Positions 41,385 to 50,899 of a DNA stretch of 64,000 nt are shown piece by piece (positions within the stretch are counted from its first letter, which is position 1; each line of letters starts with the position of its first letter). The translations under genes and the position numbers were made by a program. Below the pieces are notes generated by a model. That model did no database searches and was not told where the DNA came from. It was given only the letters and a program-made list of their open reading frames with translations. Source of the stretch: DASZGL01 sp035938875 (lineage in GTDB: Bacteria > Chloroflexota > Dormibacteria > Aeolococcales > Aeolococcaceae); NCBI GenBank assembly GCA_035938875.1, contig DASZGL010000006.1:29814-93813 (forward strand), read 5' to 3'.

Positions 41385-44027
41385 GTGCGGCTGGACCGTT
41401 TCACCGAGCGCTCTCAGGAGGCGTTGCAGGCTGCCCAGCAGGCGGCGCAGTCACTGCAGCACGCCACCGTCGAACCCGAACATCTTCTCCTCGCCCTGCT
41501 GGAGCAGCCCGAGGGGCTGGTGCCCACGCTGCTCCGCCGTCTCGAAGCACAGCCGGAGCCACTGTCGGCGCGGCTGCAGTCGTCCCTCGAGGCGCGTGCC
41601 AAGCAGGTGGGCGGAGGCGAACCCACGGTGGGTCCCCAGCTGCGCACCGTGCTCATGGACGCCTTCGACGAGATGTCGCGCCTGCGGGACGAGTACGTCT
41701 CGACCGAGCACCTGCTGCTCGCCCTCGCCGCACAGGAGCAGGGCGAGGCGGCGCGGCTTCTCCAATCAGTTGGCGTCACTCGTGACCGCATCTACTCGAC
41801 CCTCGAGGCGGTGCGCGGTTCGCAGCGCGTCACCGACCCCAACCCCGAGGACAAGTACGAGGCCCTGGCCAAGTACTCGCGCGACCTGACCGAGGCGGCG
41901 CGCAGCGGCAAACTCGACCCGGTGATCGGTCGCGACGACGAGATTCGGCGCGTCATCCAGGTCCTGTCGCGGCGCACCAAGAACAACCCGGTGCTCATCG
42001 GCGAACCCGGCGTCGGCAAGACGGCCATCGCCGAAGGCCTGGCGCAGCGCATTGCCAGTGGCGACGTTCCCGAGGGGCTGAAGGACAAGCGCGTGGTCGC
42101 CCTCGACCTGGGCGCCATGGTCGCGGGCAGCAAGTACCGCGGCGAGTTCGAAGACCGGCTCAAGGCGGTGCTGCGCGAGGTCATCTCCAGCGACGGCCAG
42201 GTGATCCTCTTCATCGACGAGCTGCACACCCTGGTGGGCGCAGGCGCGGCCGAGGGCGCGTTGGACGCCGGCAACATGCTCAAGCCCGCGCTGGCGCGGG
42301 GTGAGCTGCGCTGCATCGGCGCGACCACCCTCGACGAGTACCGCAAGCGCATCGAGAAGGATGCGGCGCTGGAGCGGCGCTTCCAGCCGGTGTTCGTCGA
42401 CCAGCCGTCCGTGGACGACACCATCAGCATCCTGCGCGGCCTCAAGGAGCGCTACGAGGTGCACCACGGGGTGCGCATCACCGACCCGGCGATCATCGCC
42501 GCCGCGGTGCTGAGCAACCGCTACATCACCGATCGCTTCCTCCCCGACAAGGCCATCGACCTCATCGACGAGGCGGCGTCGCGCCTGCGCATCGAGATCG
42601 ACTCGCTGCCCACCGAGCTCGACGTCGTCGAACGCGAGATCCGCCAGCTGGAGATAGAGCGAGAGGCGCTGCGCAAGGAGTCGGATGCGCCGTCGCGAGA
42701 GCGGCTCGAAGCACTGGAACGCGAGCTGGCCGACCTCCAGGAACGGGCCACCGGCCTGCGTGAGCGGTGGCAACAGGAGAAGGGCTCGCTGACCGCGATC
42801 GGCGACATCAAGGAGCGCATCGAGCAGGTCAAGCACGAGGCGGAGCGCGCCGAGCGAATGGCCGATTTCGGCCGTGCCGCCGAGCTGAAGTACGGACAGC
42901 TCACCGAGCTGCAGCGCGGCCTGGAAGCCGAGCAGGCACGGCTCAAGGAGATCGGCGGCGGCAAGCCGCTGCTCAAGGAGGAGGTCGACGAGGAGGACAT
43001 CGCCGAGGTGGTGTCCAAGTGGACCGGCGTGCCGGTGTCACGGATGCTCGAGGGCGAGATGCACAAGCTGCTGCGCATGGAGGAGGGGTTGCATCGACGT
43101 GTCGTCGGCCAGGACGACGCCATCGTCGCCGTCGCCAACGCCGTGCGCCGCGGCCGTGCCGGGCTCTCCGATCCCAACCGCCCGATCGGCTCGTTCATGT
43201 TCCTCGGACCCACCGGCGTGGGCAAGACGGAGCTGGCAAGAGCGCTTGCCGAGTACCTCTTCGACGACGAGCGCGCCATGGTCCGCCTCGACATGAGTGA
43301 GTTCATGGAGAAGCACTCGGTGGCTCGGCTCATCGGTGCTCCCCCCGGTTACGTCGGCTACGACGAGGGCGGCTACCTCACGGAGGCGGTGCGCCGCCGG
43401 CCCTACGCGGTGCTGCTCCTCGACGAGATCGAGAAGGCGCACTCCGACGTCTTCAACGTCCTCCTCCAGGTACTCGAGGACGGACGCCTCACCGACGGGC
43501 AGGGGCGCACGGTCGACTTCAAGAACTCCGTGATCATCATGACCAGCAACGTCGGCTCGCAGTTCATCGCCGAGGTGCCCCACGACGCGTCGGAGGCGAA
43601 CCTGCAGCAGATGCGCGCTCGAGTTTTAGACGCTGTTCGCCAGAACTTCCGTCCTGAGTTTCTCAACCGCGTCGACGAGATCATCCTCTTCAGCCGGCTC
43701 GACCAGGCACAGCTTCGCCAGATCGTCGAGATCCAGCTACGCGGACTGCGCGAGCGGTTGGCCGCGCGCAAGCTCACCTTGCGCATCGCCGACGAGGCGC
43801 TCGACCTGCTCGCCAGGGACGGCTACGACCCGACCTACGGGGCCAGGCCGCTCAAGCGGCTCATCCAGCGGCGCCTGCAGGACCCCATCGCCATGGCCAT
43901 CCTCGAGGGTCGCTTCCGCGAGGGCGACGAGGTCGAGGTCGGCGTCGAGAACGGCCAGTTGGTCATCCGCGGCGAACGCGCCCCGGTCGAATCCGAGGTG
44001 GTCGACGCCGAGGTGGTGCAGGCCTGA
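41385..44027 (+). CDS. clpB: ATP-dependent chaperone ClpB
   Basis: 880 residues from the GTG at 41385 (GGGAGG upstream, and [18 protein letters not shown] matches the usual ClpB N-terminus). N-domain about 1-145, first AAA+ with Walker A GEPGVGKT at 206-213, coiled-coil M domain about 405-525, second AAA+ with GPTGVGKTE and [19 protein letters not shown], and the C-terminal oligomerisation segment. A hexameric disaggregase working with DnaK. No CIRCE or HAIR operator was found upstream; a TACCTT box at 41345 may be the promoter. Confidence 0.96.
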   Translation: MRLDRFTERSQEALQAAQQAAQSLQHATVEPEHLLLALLEQPEGLVPTLLRRLEAQPEPLSARLQSSLEARAKQVGGGEPTVGPQLRTVLMDAFDEMSRLRDEYVSTEHLLLALAAQEQGEAARLLQSVGVTRDRIYSTLEAVRGSQRVTDPNPEDKYEALAKYSRDLTEAARSGKLDPVIGRDDEIRRVIQVLSRRTKNNPVLIGEPGVGKTAIAEGLAQRIASGDVPEGLKDKRVVALDLGAMVAGSKYRGEFEDRLKAVLREVISSDGQVILFIDELHTLVGAGAAEGALDAGNMLKPALARGELRCIGATTLDEYRKRIEKDAALERRFQPVFVDQPSVDDTISILRGLKERYEVHHGVRITDPAIIAAAVLSNRYITDRFLPDKAIDLIDEAASRLRIEIDSLPTELDVVEREIRQLEIEREALRKESDAPSRERLEALERELADLQERATGLRERWQQEKGSLTAIGDIKERIEQVKHEAERAERMADFGRAAELKYGQLTELQRGLEAEQARLKEIGGGKPLLKEEVDEEDIAEVVSKWTGVPVSRMLEGEMHKLLRMEEGLHRRVVGQDDAIVAVANAVRRGRAGLSDPNRPIGSFMFLGPTGVGKTELARALAEYLFDDERAMVRLDMSEFMEKHSVARLIGAPPGYVGYDEGGYLTEAVRRRPYAVLLLDEIEKAHSDVFNVLLQVLEDGRLTDGQGRTVDFKNSVIIMTSNVGSQFIAEVPHDASEANLQQMRARVLDAVRQNFRPEFLNRVDEIILFSRLDQAQLRQIVEIQLRGLRERLAARKLTLRIADEALDLLARDGYDPTYGARPLKRLIQRRLQDPIAMAILEGRFREGDEVEVGVENGQLVIRGERAPVESEVVDAEVVQA

Positions 44028-44029
44028 CC

Positions 44030-44067
44030 CTGGCGCTGGTGGTCTAGGCGCGACCCAGCAGCGCCAG
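44030..44067. terminator. Bidirectional hairpin between clpB and the M23 gene
   Basis: CTGGCGCTG (44030-44038) pairs perfectly with CAGCGCCAG (44059-44067), with an inner GGTC/GACC pair. It spans the 16-nt convergent gap and the last codons of the M23 gene, so it could terminate transcription from both sides. Confidence 0.5.
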
Positions 44068-46155
44068 CAGCGGGTCGACGAAGTCGCCGTTGCGGTGGAC
44101 CTCGAAGTGCAGGTGCGGACCGGTCGACCATCCCGTCGATCCCTCGCGGCCGATCACCTGGCCGGCGCTCACCTGCTGACCCCGTGACACGTCGAGCTGG
44201 GCGAGGTGGGCGTAGACGGTGATCACACCGTCGGCGTGCTGGATCACCACGTATCTGCCATAGCCGACAAAATTTCCGGCGCCGTCGACGCTGGAGGCGG
44301 CCAGCAGCACGATTCCGTTGGCCGCCGCCTGTACCGGTGTGCCCATCGGGGCGGCGATGTCGATGCCGGTGTGGAAGTGCGGGTAGAAGCGACCGTGGTA
44401 GGTCATCGGCGACTCCATGCCGAAGGAGGTGGGGCCGAATCCCTGGGCGACGCTTCCCCACATGGGGGTGCTGAACTTGCCCGCCGACCCCTGGACAACC
44501 AGCGTCTGCAGGGACGTCGCTGCCGGGGCGGCTGCGGCCGCCGCCACCTGCTGGATGGCGGACTCCTGGGTCAGCTGGGTCTCGATGACTCGCAGGTTGT
44601 AGACGACGGCGTCGCGCGTGTCCGTCGGCGAGACCTGAGCGGCGCTGATGAGCTGGTCGCGGCGTGCCGGGTCGGCCGCGGCGGAGCGGAAGAACGCGTA
44701 CTCGTCCTGCAGCGCGGCGTGGTAGGAGGACTCCAGGCTGATGTGGGTGGCGATGGTGTTGTGCAGCTGCTGCTGCAGCGTCGCCGCCGTGGTCGGACCG
44801 AGCGGTGCCGAGCTGTCGCGGCTGTTCGGCGCCGCGGCGGCGCGCGACAGAGCCGACACCGACGCTTCCAGCGTGTTGAGCTGCTGGCGATCAGCGGCGA
44901 TGCGCTTTTCAATGGTGAGCAGACCCGTCCACGCCGGGGTGGCGGTCGACGACGTCTGCAGCGATGCCTTGGGGGCGGCGCTCTGGAAGTTGCCTGAGCG
45001 GATGGCCAGCATCGCCGGGTCGACGCGCACCGGGGTCGTGATCGCGGTTGCCGACGCCCGGGCATCGAGGATGGCCAGTGGAGCGGCCAGCGAGGCAGTC
45101 GCTGCGGGGATGAGCAGCACGGCGAGGGGGATCGGTCCCAGCCGCGTCGAGATCCGGCGACCAAGCACACTGCGCGACAGCCGGCGGCGAAGCGCGGCCA
45201 GCCACGCGGGACCCCAGCCGCGGTTCATGGCGATTCCCGCGGCGATGGCGGCGACGACCGCTGCCACCAGCGCGGCGACGATGCTCGGGTTGCGAACGGC
45301 CTCGCGGATCCGTGCGCCGATGCCACCCCCACCCGGCTGGGTGGCAGCGGCGGGCTCGAAGTGGCGCAGGCCGGGTTGCTCGGCGGTCACCGGGTGGCTG
45401 GAGATGTCCGCCACCCAGCCGGCCAGCGTCGGATCGACGCTGTTGAGGGCGACGATCGCCGCCGCGGGGACGGGCGCAGGGGGCGGCCCGAGGTTGCCGG
45501 AGCTGGGCGGGGTGCTACCGGACGGATTGATGCCGCCGGACGAGCTCCCGCCGCCGTTGTTGTTCGAAGGGGGAGTGACGGTAACGCCAGGGCCGTTGTT
45601 GGTGCCGCCGGGAGACGGCGAGGGGCTGAGGCCGGGCGGCAGGATGGGGGGCAGCGTCGGGAGGTCGATCGGCGATGGCGTCGGCAGGGGCGTCGGCGAG
45701 CCACCGGGGAGCGTCGGTAGTGGCGTCGGCAGGCCAACGGGGAGCGTGGGCAGCGGCGTCGGCAGGACACCGGGGAGCGTGGGCAAGGGCGTTGGCAGGG
45801 GCGGCAGGCACGGCAGCGGCGTCGGCAGTGGCGTCGGCAGGACAACGGGGAGCGTGGGCAGCGGCGTGGGGAGAGGCGGCAGCGTGGGGGGTGGCGGCGG
45901 AAGCGTCGGCAGTGGCGGCGGCGTCGGCGGCGGCGGAAGCGTCGGCAGGGGAAGCGTCGGCAGGGGCAACGTCGGCGGCGGAGGCGGGGGCGGCAGCGAC
46001 GGAGTCGGCAACGGCAGCACCGCGCTGCATGTGGCGGCGGAGACATCGGCGACGCGGGTGCTGACGGCCAGCGTCGTGGCGACTGCAAGCAGGGCGCACT
46101 GGCTGGCGACAACCCCCGCGATGACCTTCCGCTTGGGCCACATTCGAGCAGGCAT
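44044..46155 (-). CDS. Large Pro-rich membrane protein with C-terminal M23 peptidase
   Basis: 703 residues. Signal/anchor helix about 10-32, a Pro/Leu/Thr repeat region about 47-185 (LPTPLPTLP units), a Gly/Ser/Asn linker, two hydrophobic helices (about 285-305 and 340-362), a helical coiled region about 390-560, then an M23 peptidase with zinc ligands in HFHTGIDIA and GPHLHFEVHRNG. Likely a wall hydrolase whose Pro-rich stalk spans peptidoglycan. AGGAG 7 nt before the ATG. Convergent with clpB and divergent from a two-component system. Confidence 0.88.
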   Translation of the reverse strand: MPARMWPKRKVIAGVVASQCALLAVATTLAVSTRVADVSAATCSAVLPLPTPSLPPPPPPPTLPLPTLPLPTLPPPPTPPPLPTLPPPPPTLPPLPTPLPTLPVVLPTPLPTPLPCLPPLPTPLPTLPGVLPTPLPTLPVGLPTPLPTLPGGSPTPLPTPSPIDLPTLPPILPPGLSPSPSPGGTNNGPGVTVTPPSNNNGGGSSSGGINPSGSTPPSSGNLGPPPAPVPAAAIVALNSVDPTLAGWVADISSHPVTAEQPGLRHFEPAAATQPGGGGIGARIREAVRNPSIVAALVAAVVAAIAAGIAMNRGWGPAWLAALRRRLSRSVLGRRISTRLGPIPLAVLLIPAATASLAAPLAILDARASATAITTPVRVDPAMLAIRSGNFQSAAPKASLQTSSTATPAWTGLLTIEKRIAADRQQLNTLEASVSALSRAAAAPNSRDSSAPLGPTTAATLQQQLHNTIATHISLESSYHAALQDEYAFFRSAAADPARRDQLISAAQVSPTDTRDAVVYNLRVIETQLTQESAIQQVAAAAAAPAATSLQTLVVQGSAGKFSTPMWGSVAQGFGPTSFGMESPMTYHGRFYPHFHTGIDIAAPMGTPVQAAANGIVLLAASSVDGAGNFVGYGRYVVIQHADGVITVYAHLAQLDVSRGQQVSAGQVIGREGSTGWSTGPHLHFEVHRNGDFVDPLLALLGRA
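45600..46017 (-). repeat. Pro-rich coding tandem repeats
   Basis: Degenerate repeats of about 15-24 nt encoding LPTPLPTLP/V/G-type units in the M23 protein. They are in frame, of unequal length and GC-rich, a slippage-prone tract that may vary in copy number between strains. Confidence 0.8.
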
Positions 46156-46172
46156 CAGGGCACTCCTGAGTT

Positions 46173-46226
46173 CCGCGTAGGAAACCGGGGCTGCACGCCG
46201 GTCTCCGTCCTATCTAGAGAACGCGG
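46173..46226 (-). promoter_or_regulatory. Structured 5' leader of the Pro-rich M23 gene
   Basis: Three nested stems: CCGCG 46173-46177 with CGCGG 46222-46226; TAGGA 46178-46182 with TCCTA 46208-46212; ACCGG 46184-46188 with CCGGT 46198-46202, with a 9-nt loop and a 9-nt bulge (46213-46221). It ends just upstream of the AGGAG site. It does not match a riboswitch class I know. Confidence 0.4.
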
Positions 46227-46359
46227 GGGTCGCCGGGATCCTTGCGCTGTTCGCCGCGTTTTGCCTCGCGAACCCGGTGTCGCCACCCCCCATGGACGCT
46301 CCCAAGGGCGCCGGGCAGGTTCTTAGTGATTCCTCATCGACCCGTGGTTCACTGGGTGC

Positions 46360-47040
46360 ATGGCCGACAAGCCGCTGGTGCTCGTCGTCGACGATGACCC
46401 GCACATCGCCGGCGCGGTGCGGCGCGCGCTCATCTACGAGGGCTACGCCGTCGAGGTGGCGGCCGACGGGCGGGCGGCGCTCGACCGAGCAAGCGAGCGA
46501 CCCCCGGATCTCGTCGTCCTCGACCTCATGCTGCCCGAGATCGACGGCATTGAGGTCTGCCGCCGGCTGCGCGCCGCCGGTGACGTGCCCGTGCTCATGC
46601 TCACCGCCCGTGACGCCACCGCCGACAGGGTTCGCGGGCTCGACAGCGGGGCCGACGACTATCTGGTCAAGCCGTTCGCCTACGAGGAGCTCCTCGCCCG
46701 GGTGCGCGCGCTGCTCCGCCGTCACGTGCCCACGCCGCGGCGCACGTTGCGCTACGCGGACCTGGTCCTCGACCTCACCGAGCACCGCGTCACCCGCGAC
46801 GGCGGCCGCGTCGAGCTCACCCCGCGGGAGTTCGACCTTCTCCATCACCTCATGCTCCATCCCCGCCAGGTGCTGAGCCGCGACCAGCTTCTCGACGCCG
46901 TATGGGGGTTGGGCATCGGCACGGCGAGCAACGTCGTCGACGTCTATGTCGGCTATCTGCGTGACAAGCTCGACGCCGGCGGGCGCCCCCAGCTGATCCA
47001 GACGGTGCGCGGTGTGGGCTACGTGCTCCGCGAGCAGTAA
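46360..47040 (+). CDS. OmpR/PhoB-family response regulator
   Basis: 226 residues. Receiver with acidic pocket D11-D13, phospho-acceptor D55 in LVVLDLMLPE, switch T in MLTARD and K in YLVKPFAYEE. C-terminal winged helix ends with VYVGYLRDKLDAGG and TVRGVGYVLRE, typical of the MprA/TrcR type. Pairs with the kinase 24 nt downstream. The 204-nt upstream region is shared with the divergent M23 gene, a likely target. Confidence 0.95.
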   Translation: MADKPLVLVVDDDPHIAGAVRRALIYEGYAVEVAADGRAALDRASERPPDLVVLDLMLPEIDGIEVCRRLRAAGDVPVLMLTARDATADRVRGLDSGADDYLVKPFAYEELLARVRALLRRHVPTPRRTLRYADLVLDLTEHRVTRDGGRVELTPREFDLLHHLMLHPRQVLSRDQLLDAVWGLGIGTASNVVDVYVGYLRDKLDAGGRPQLIQTVRGVGYVLREQ

Positions 47041-47064
47041 CAGGGTGTTGAGCTAGGCGTCGCC

Positions 47065-48465
47065 ATGTCGATCCGCATGCGCATCGCGCTCTTCGGCGCG
47101 GCGATCGTCGCCGGCTCACTTCTGGTCTTCGGCATCCTCATCTCCGCCGCGGCGCGCAACAGCACGTCGACACACCAGGACAGCGACCTGGCGCACCTGG
47201 CCGACGCGCTGACGGCTCAGCTCGACACGGCGTCGCCTGCGTCGCCGTCAGCACCGCCGATCGTGCCGCCCGTCGATGTTCGGGCCAACTCCGACGCGTT
47301 CGTCGCGGTCGTCGACAGCCGGGGAGCGGTGACCACCACAACCGCGTCGCTCGACGGACGTCCCCTGGCGATACCGGCGACCGTGGTGGCTCGCACCGCG
47401 CCGCAGACGCTCACCGTGGCCCCGGGCGTCGACGTGCGGCTGGTGGCGCGGCCGCTGCGAAATGGCGGTCACGTCATCGTGGGTCGCTCCGAGCAGGCGT
47501 TGACCGGTCTGCTCCGCGGCTTTTCGACCTTCATCGTCGTCTCCGCGATCATCAGCCTGGTGGTAGCGCTGGTCGCCACCTGGTACGCCGCGGGGCGCGC
47601 GCTGCGGCCGCTCGACATCATGGTGCAGACCACCGACGAGGTCGGTCGCACCGCGGACCTGGGACGGCGCCTGCCGCCGTTGCCCCACCACGACCAGCTG
47701 AGCCGCCTGGGTGACAGCGTCAACGTCATGCTCGGTCGCATCCAGGACTCGCAGCTGCGTCTGGCCGCCTCACTGGAGGCGCAGCGCCGTTTCGTCGCCG
47801 ACGCCTCGCACGAGCTGCGCAGTCCGCTGACCACCCTGCGCGGCAACGCCGGTTTCCTGGTCAAGCATCCCAACGCCGCTGTCTCCGATCGCGACGCCGC
47901 GGCGCGTGACATCGCCACCGAGACGGAGCGCATGAGCCGGCTCGTCGACGACCTGCTCCTGCTGGCGCGCGCCGACGCTGGGCACCATCTCGAGCTTCGA
48001 CCAGTCGACCTGGGCAAGTTGGTCGAGGACGTCGCCGGCCAGGTGCAACGACGCGAGGGCGCCCGGAAGCTGGTCGGCAGCAGAGTCGACGTGTCGGTCA
48101 GGGGCAACGACGACGCCCTGCGCCAGCTCGTCTGGATCCTCGTCGACAACGCTGTCCGGCACACCCGCGACGGCGGCACGCTCGAGCTGCGGTTGAGCGC
48201 GGCCGATGGCGTCGCCCGACTCACTGTTGGGGACAATGGTGACGGTATCTCACCAGCTGACATCGAGCGTGTCTTTGCTCGTTTCTACCAGTCGGACGCG
48301 AGCCGTTGTCGCGGTGGCGCCGGGCTGGGCCTGGCCATCGCCCGCTGGATCGTGGACGAGCACGGCGGCCGGATCTGGGCGTACAGCCCCGGGCTGGGAC
48401 GGGGCTCGGTGTTCATGGTGGAGCTCCCGGTCGCGTCGGCAACACCGAGCGCGGTGACGGTATGA
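47065..48465 (+). CDS. Sensor histidine kinase of the two-component pair
   Basis: 466 residues: TM1 about 8-28, extracytoplasmic sensor about 30-150 (Pro/Ala-rich start), TM2 about 155-176, HAMP, then HisKA with H249 in FVADASHELRSPLTTLRG, N-box WILVDNAVRHT, G-boxes VGDNGDGISP and GGAGLGLAIARWI. Organisation and motifs match MprB/TcrY-like kinases. Its stop overlaps the start of the phosphotransferase gene (ATGA). Confidence 0.95.
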   Translation: MSIRMRIALFGAAIVAGSLLVFGILISAAARNSTSTHQDSDLAHLADALTAQLDTASPASPSAPPIVPPVDVRANSDAFVAVVDSRGAVTTTTASLDGRPLAIPATVVARTAPQTLTVAPGVDVRLVARPLRNGGHVIVGRSEQALTGLLRGFSTFIVVSAIISLVVALVATWYAAGRALRPLDIMVQTTDEVGRTADLGRRLPPLPHHDQLSRLGDSVNVMLGRIQDSQLRLAASLEAQRRFVADASHELRSPLTTLRGNAGFLVKHPNAAVSDRDAAARDIATETERMSRLVDDLLLLARADAGHHLELRPVDLGKLVEDVAGQVQRREGARKLVGSRVDVSVRGNDDALRQLVWILVDNAVRHTRDGGTLELRLSAADGVARLTVGDNGDGISPADIERVFARFYQSDASRCRGGAGLGLAIARWIVDEHGGRIWAYSPGLGRGSVFMVELPVASATPSAVTV

Positions 48466-49514
48466 ACGACGAAGACAGCGGCGCGGGACCGCTGGTCGAC
48501 GAGGACCGTCTGGCCGCCTGGATGGACGGGCGTGGCCTGGCGCCGGGTGCGCCGCTGCGGGTCGAGCGCGTCACCACCGGTCACTCCAACGAGGTGTTCG
48601 CCGTGCGCCGCGGCGCGCTGCACCTCGCCCTGCGCCGTCCCCCGCGCACGCCGCTCTCGCCGACGGCACACGACATGGCCCGCGAGCACCGGGTGATCAG
48701 CGCGCTGGCCCGGGCGGGTACGGCGGTGCCCGTCGCTCAGGCGGTGGCGTTGTGCGACGACGCAGGGGTGATCGGCGCGCCCTTCTACCTCATGGAACTG
48801 CTCGACGGCGTCGTCGTCCGCGACTCGCTGCCGGCCCCATTCGACGGTGTCCCTGGCGCTCCGCGAGCGATCGCCGAGCTGCTCATCGACATCCTGGTGG
48901 CGATCCACGCCGTCGACTGGAGGTCGGTCGGGCTCGGTGACTTCGGCCGGCCCGACGGCTACCTCGAGCGCCAGGTGGACAGGTGGCTGGGGCAGCTGCG
49001 GCGCTATCGAGTGCGGCCCCTCCCCGACGTCGACGAGGCCGGCCGGTGGCTCGCGGCGCACGTGCCCCCGGCGCAGCCGCCTGCCCTCATCCACGGCGAC
49101 TACAAGCTGGACAACCTCATGCTGGCGCGGTCACTGCCGCCGTCCGCACTTGCCGTGCTCGACTGGGAACAGTCGACGATCGGGGACCCGTTGGTCGACG
49201 TCGGGTGGGTGCTGGGGTTGTGGCACGACCCCGGTGAGGAGGTGGCGGCTTCCTTCAACTGGTCGGTGTCAGGGATGCCCGGTGCCCCCGGAGTGCCGCG
49301 CCGCAGCGACCTGGCCGCACGCTACGCCGAGCGAACGGGCCGCGACCTGGGCCGGCTCGCTTTCTACTGCACACTGGGGCTGTTCAAGCTGGCGTGCGTC
49401 CTGGAGGGATCCTTCGCCCGACACGTCGCCGGGACCAGCGACGACCCCTACTTCGCCACCCTGGAGGCGGGCGTCCCCGCCCTGGCGCGGCGGGCGCTGA
49501 GCTTCAGCGGCTGA
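48462..49514 (+). CDS. APH/ACAD10-type phosphotransferase
   Basis: 350 residues, aminoglycoside-phosphotransferase/choline-kinase fold: nucleotide region TGHSNEVFAV, catalytic loop LIHGDYKLDNLML and metal site VLDWEQSTIGDPLVDVGWVLG. This wording matches the ACAD10/11-linked phosphotransferase group found beside acyl-CoA dehydrogenases, rather than resistance enzymes. It may phosphorylate hydroxyacyl-CoA for beta-oxidation. Unusually, it is coupled by ATGA to a histidine kinase gene. Confidence 0.85.
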   Translation: MNDEDSGAGPLVDEDRLAAWMDGRGLAPGAPLRVERVTTGHSNEVFAVRRGALHLALRRPPRTPLSPTAHDMAREHRVISALARAGTAVPVAQAVALCDDAGVIGAPFYLMELLDGVVVRDSLPAPFDGVPGAPRAIAELLIDILVAIHAVDWRSVGLGDFGRPDGYLERQVDRWLGQLRRYRVRPLPDVDEAGRWLAAHVPPAQPPALIHGDYKLDNLMLARSLPPSALAVLDWEQSTIGDPLVDVGWVLGLWHDPGEEVAASFNWSVSGMPGAPGVPRRSDLAARYAERTGRDLGRLAFYCTLGLFKLACVLEGSFARHVAGTSDDPYFATLEAGVPALARRALSFSG

Positions 49515-50136
49515 CCGGCGGCGCCAGCAGCCGCTCGACCATGACGGCCAGCTCGACCGCGGCGGAGTCGGTGGGGTCGAGCTTGAGCAGAACCGAGTTG
49601 TCGTACCCCTGGACGGTGATCAGCAGAGCGGCGGCGATGGCGGCGTGGTCAGCATCGCGGATGCGCCCGGCGGCCGCGCCGAGCTCGACGAACCGCCGCA
49701 GAACCGCGAGCAATTCCCGCTCCCGGGCGCGGAAGACGTCGCGGAGCTCGCCGTCCTCGGCGAGCCGGGCCCGAGCCAGCCGGAGAGTGGGAGCGTTCTC
49801 GCGCAAGGTGGCGGCGACGCTGGCGAGCAGCTCGCGGCTCAGCGCCGCGAGCCCGCCGTCGAGGAGACGCTCGACGGTGAGCAGGCCGGCGATGGTGGCA
49901 TTGAGCTCCTCGAGGACCTGGTCGGCCGCGGCGACGAGAGCACCGTGCTTCGACGCGAAGTAGCCGTAGAAGCTCGCCGTCGACATGCCGGCGCGGCGGG
50001 CGACGGCCTCGGCGTGAAGGCGGGTCCCCGCGGCGATGACCTGCCTCGTGGCGGTGATCAGCTCCTGGCGCGTCTGCTGGGCGTGGCCGCGCTGTGGCGT
50101 GTCGAGGGGGAGTCGAGACGCTGTGACCGGGCTCAT
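49504..50136 (-). CDS. TetR-family transcriptional regulator
   Basis: 210 residues. HTH region QQTRQELITATRQVIAAG and AEAVARRAGMSTASFYGYFASKHGAL; the ligand-binding C-terminal domain is unassigned. Overlaps the APH-type gene by 11 nt at its 3' end, and its own upstream region (50137-50200) is the most AT-rich spot nearby, with GATCAACTGTATATCAATGA as a candidate operator. Confidence 0.9.
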   Translation of the reverse strand: MSPVTASRLPLDTPQRGHAQQTRQELITATRQVIAAGTRLHAEAVARRAGMSTASFYGYFASKHGALVAAADQVLEELNATIAGLLTVERLLDGGLAALSRELLASVAATLRENAPTLRLARARLAEDGELRDVFRARERELLAVLRRFVELGAAAGRIRDADHAAIAAALLITVQGYDNSVLLKLDPTDSAAVELAVMVERLLAPPVSR

Positions 50137-50199
50137 CGGTAGATCAACTGTATATCAATGAGCAGTGAAAGTAGATAAATATTCCAACAACTGAGGAGG

Positions 50200-50364
50200 G
50201 TGAACTCTTATCGACTTCAGGCCTGCCACACGGGCGGCTACGCCCAGCAGGCCGGCTAGCTCAGCAACTACCTGATGGCCGCCGACGTCTCCGAGTACAT
50301 CCCCGGCACGGGGTCGAGCATCCCGTCGACGCTGCCCGCACCTGCCGCGCCGTCAGGCGCCTGA
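50200..50364 (+). pseudogene. Possible coding remnant with in-frame TAG
   Basis: A frame beginning at a GTG directly after GAGGAGG reads through about 19 residues (ending GGYAQQAG), hits TAG at 50257-50259 and continues with codon-like sequence LSNYLMAADVSEYIPGTG to a TGA at 50364. It could be the decayed tail of a secreted protein gene. It fills most of the 250-nt gap between the TetR and PRC-like genes. No similarity was recognised. Confidence 0.3.
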
Positions 50365-50387
50365 TCGGCGCATATGCGCGTCGGGGG

Positions 50388-50729
50388 CTACTCCGACGAG
50401 TCTTTCCAGCCCAGGTGCTTCCAGCGGAACACGCCTCGCAGTCCCAGACGCGACACGTGCAGCTGGTGGAATTCCTCGTACTCGCCGGCCTTCGCGCTGT
50501 CCACTGCAAGATGGACGGCGCGGTTGGTGATGCGAGCGATGTCTGAGGCCGGCGCCATGTAGGTGCGACCGCGCCTGCTGTGCTGGAAGACGATCCCGTG
50601 GAAGATGTCCTCCTCTGGGAGTGCAGCCACCTCGAGTACGTGCCCGATCTCTTCCCCGTCACTCGCGATCACCGGCGCGTGCGCGGGCACCGCCATCCAC
50701 GAGACCTGCTCCTCGGGTCCTTCTGCCAT
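50388..50729 (-). CDS. PRC-barrel-like protein
   Basis: 113 residues from the ATG at 50729 (an upstream start at 50798 is possible). The stretch VPAHAPVIASDGEEIGHVLEV ... DIFHGIVFQHS ... TYMAPASDIARITNRAVHLAVD follows a PRC-barrel pattern of short strands with a central aspartate-rich turn. Such domains bind RNA or photosynthetic/ribosomal partners, or act as stress proteins. Divergent from the large cyclase gene. Assignment by pattern only. Confidence 0.6.
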   Translation of the reverse strand: MAEGPEEQVSWMAVPAHAPVIASDGEEIGHVLEVAALPEEDIFHGIVFQHSRRGRTYMAPASDIARITNRAVHLAVDSAKAGEYEEFHQLHVSRLGLRGVFRWKHLGWKDSSE

Positions 50730-50899
50730 CGTGGGCCGGACGATATCACCGACGGGCGAACCTGTCGGCGTGCACACCTGTTTGCGCGCCGCCGGCATGA
50801 GCCGGGGCGCATTGCGGCATCGACGGCCAATGCCGGACTAGAGTTGAACCGAGTGAGGAGCGCGCTCGTCCAGCCGGCGCTCCGCGGGGTTTGGAGTCG

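Noticed and set aside
41265..41385. CIRCE or HAIR heat-shock operator before clpB
   Set aside because: Neither the CIRCE inverted repeat nor the HspR CTTGAGT/ACTCAAG repeat is present.
45600..46017. Possible CRISPR array in a repetitive tract
   Set aside because: Repeats are short, irregular and in frame, encoding Pro-rich protein; no unique spacers of constant size.
46173..46226. ydaO (c-di-AMP) or c-di-GMP riboswitch upstream of M23
   Set aside because: None of the conserved sequence blocks of those classes can be seen; only a generic bulged hairpin is supported.
48462..49514. Aminoglycoside resistance kinase
   Set aside because: The HGDYKLDNLML and DWEQSTIGDPLVDVGW wording fits the ACAD10-type metabolic group, and the context is regulatory and lipid metabolism.
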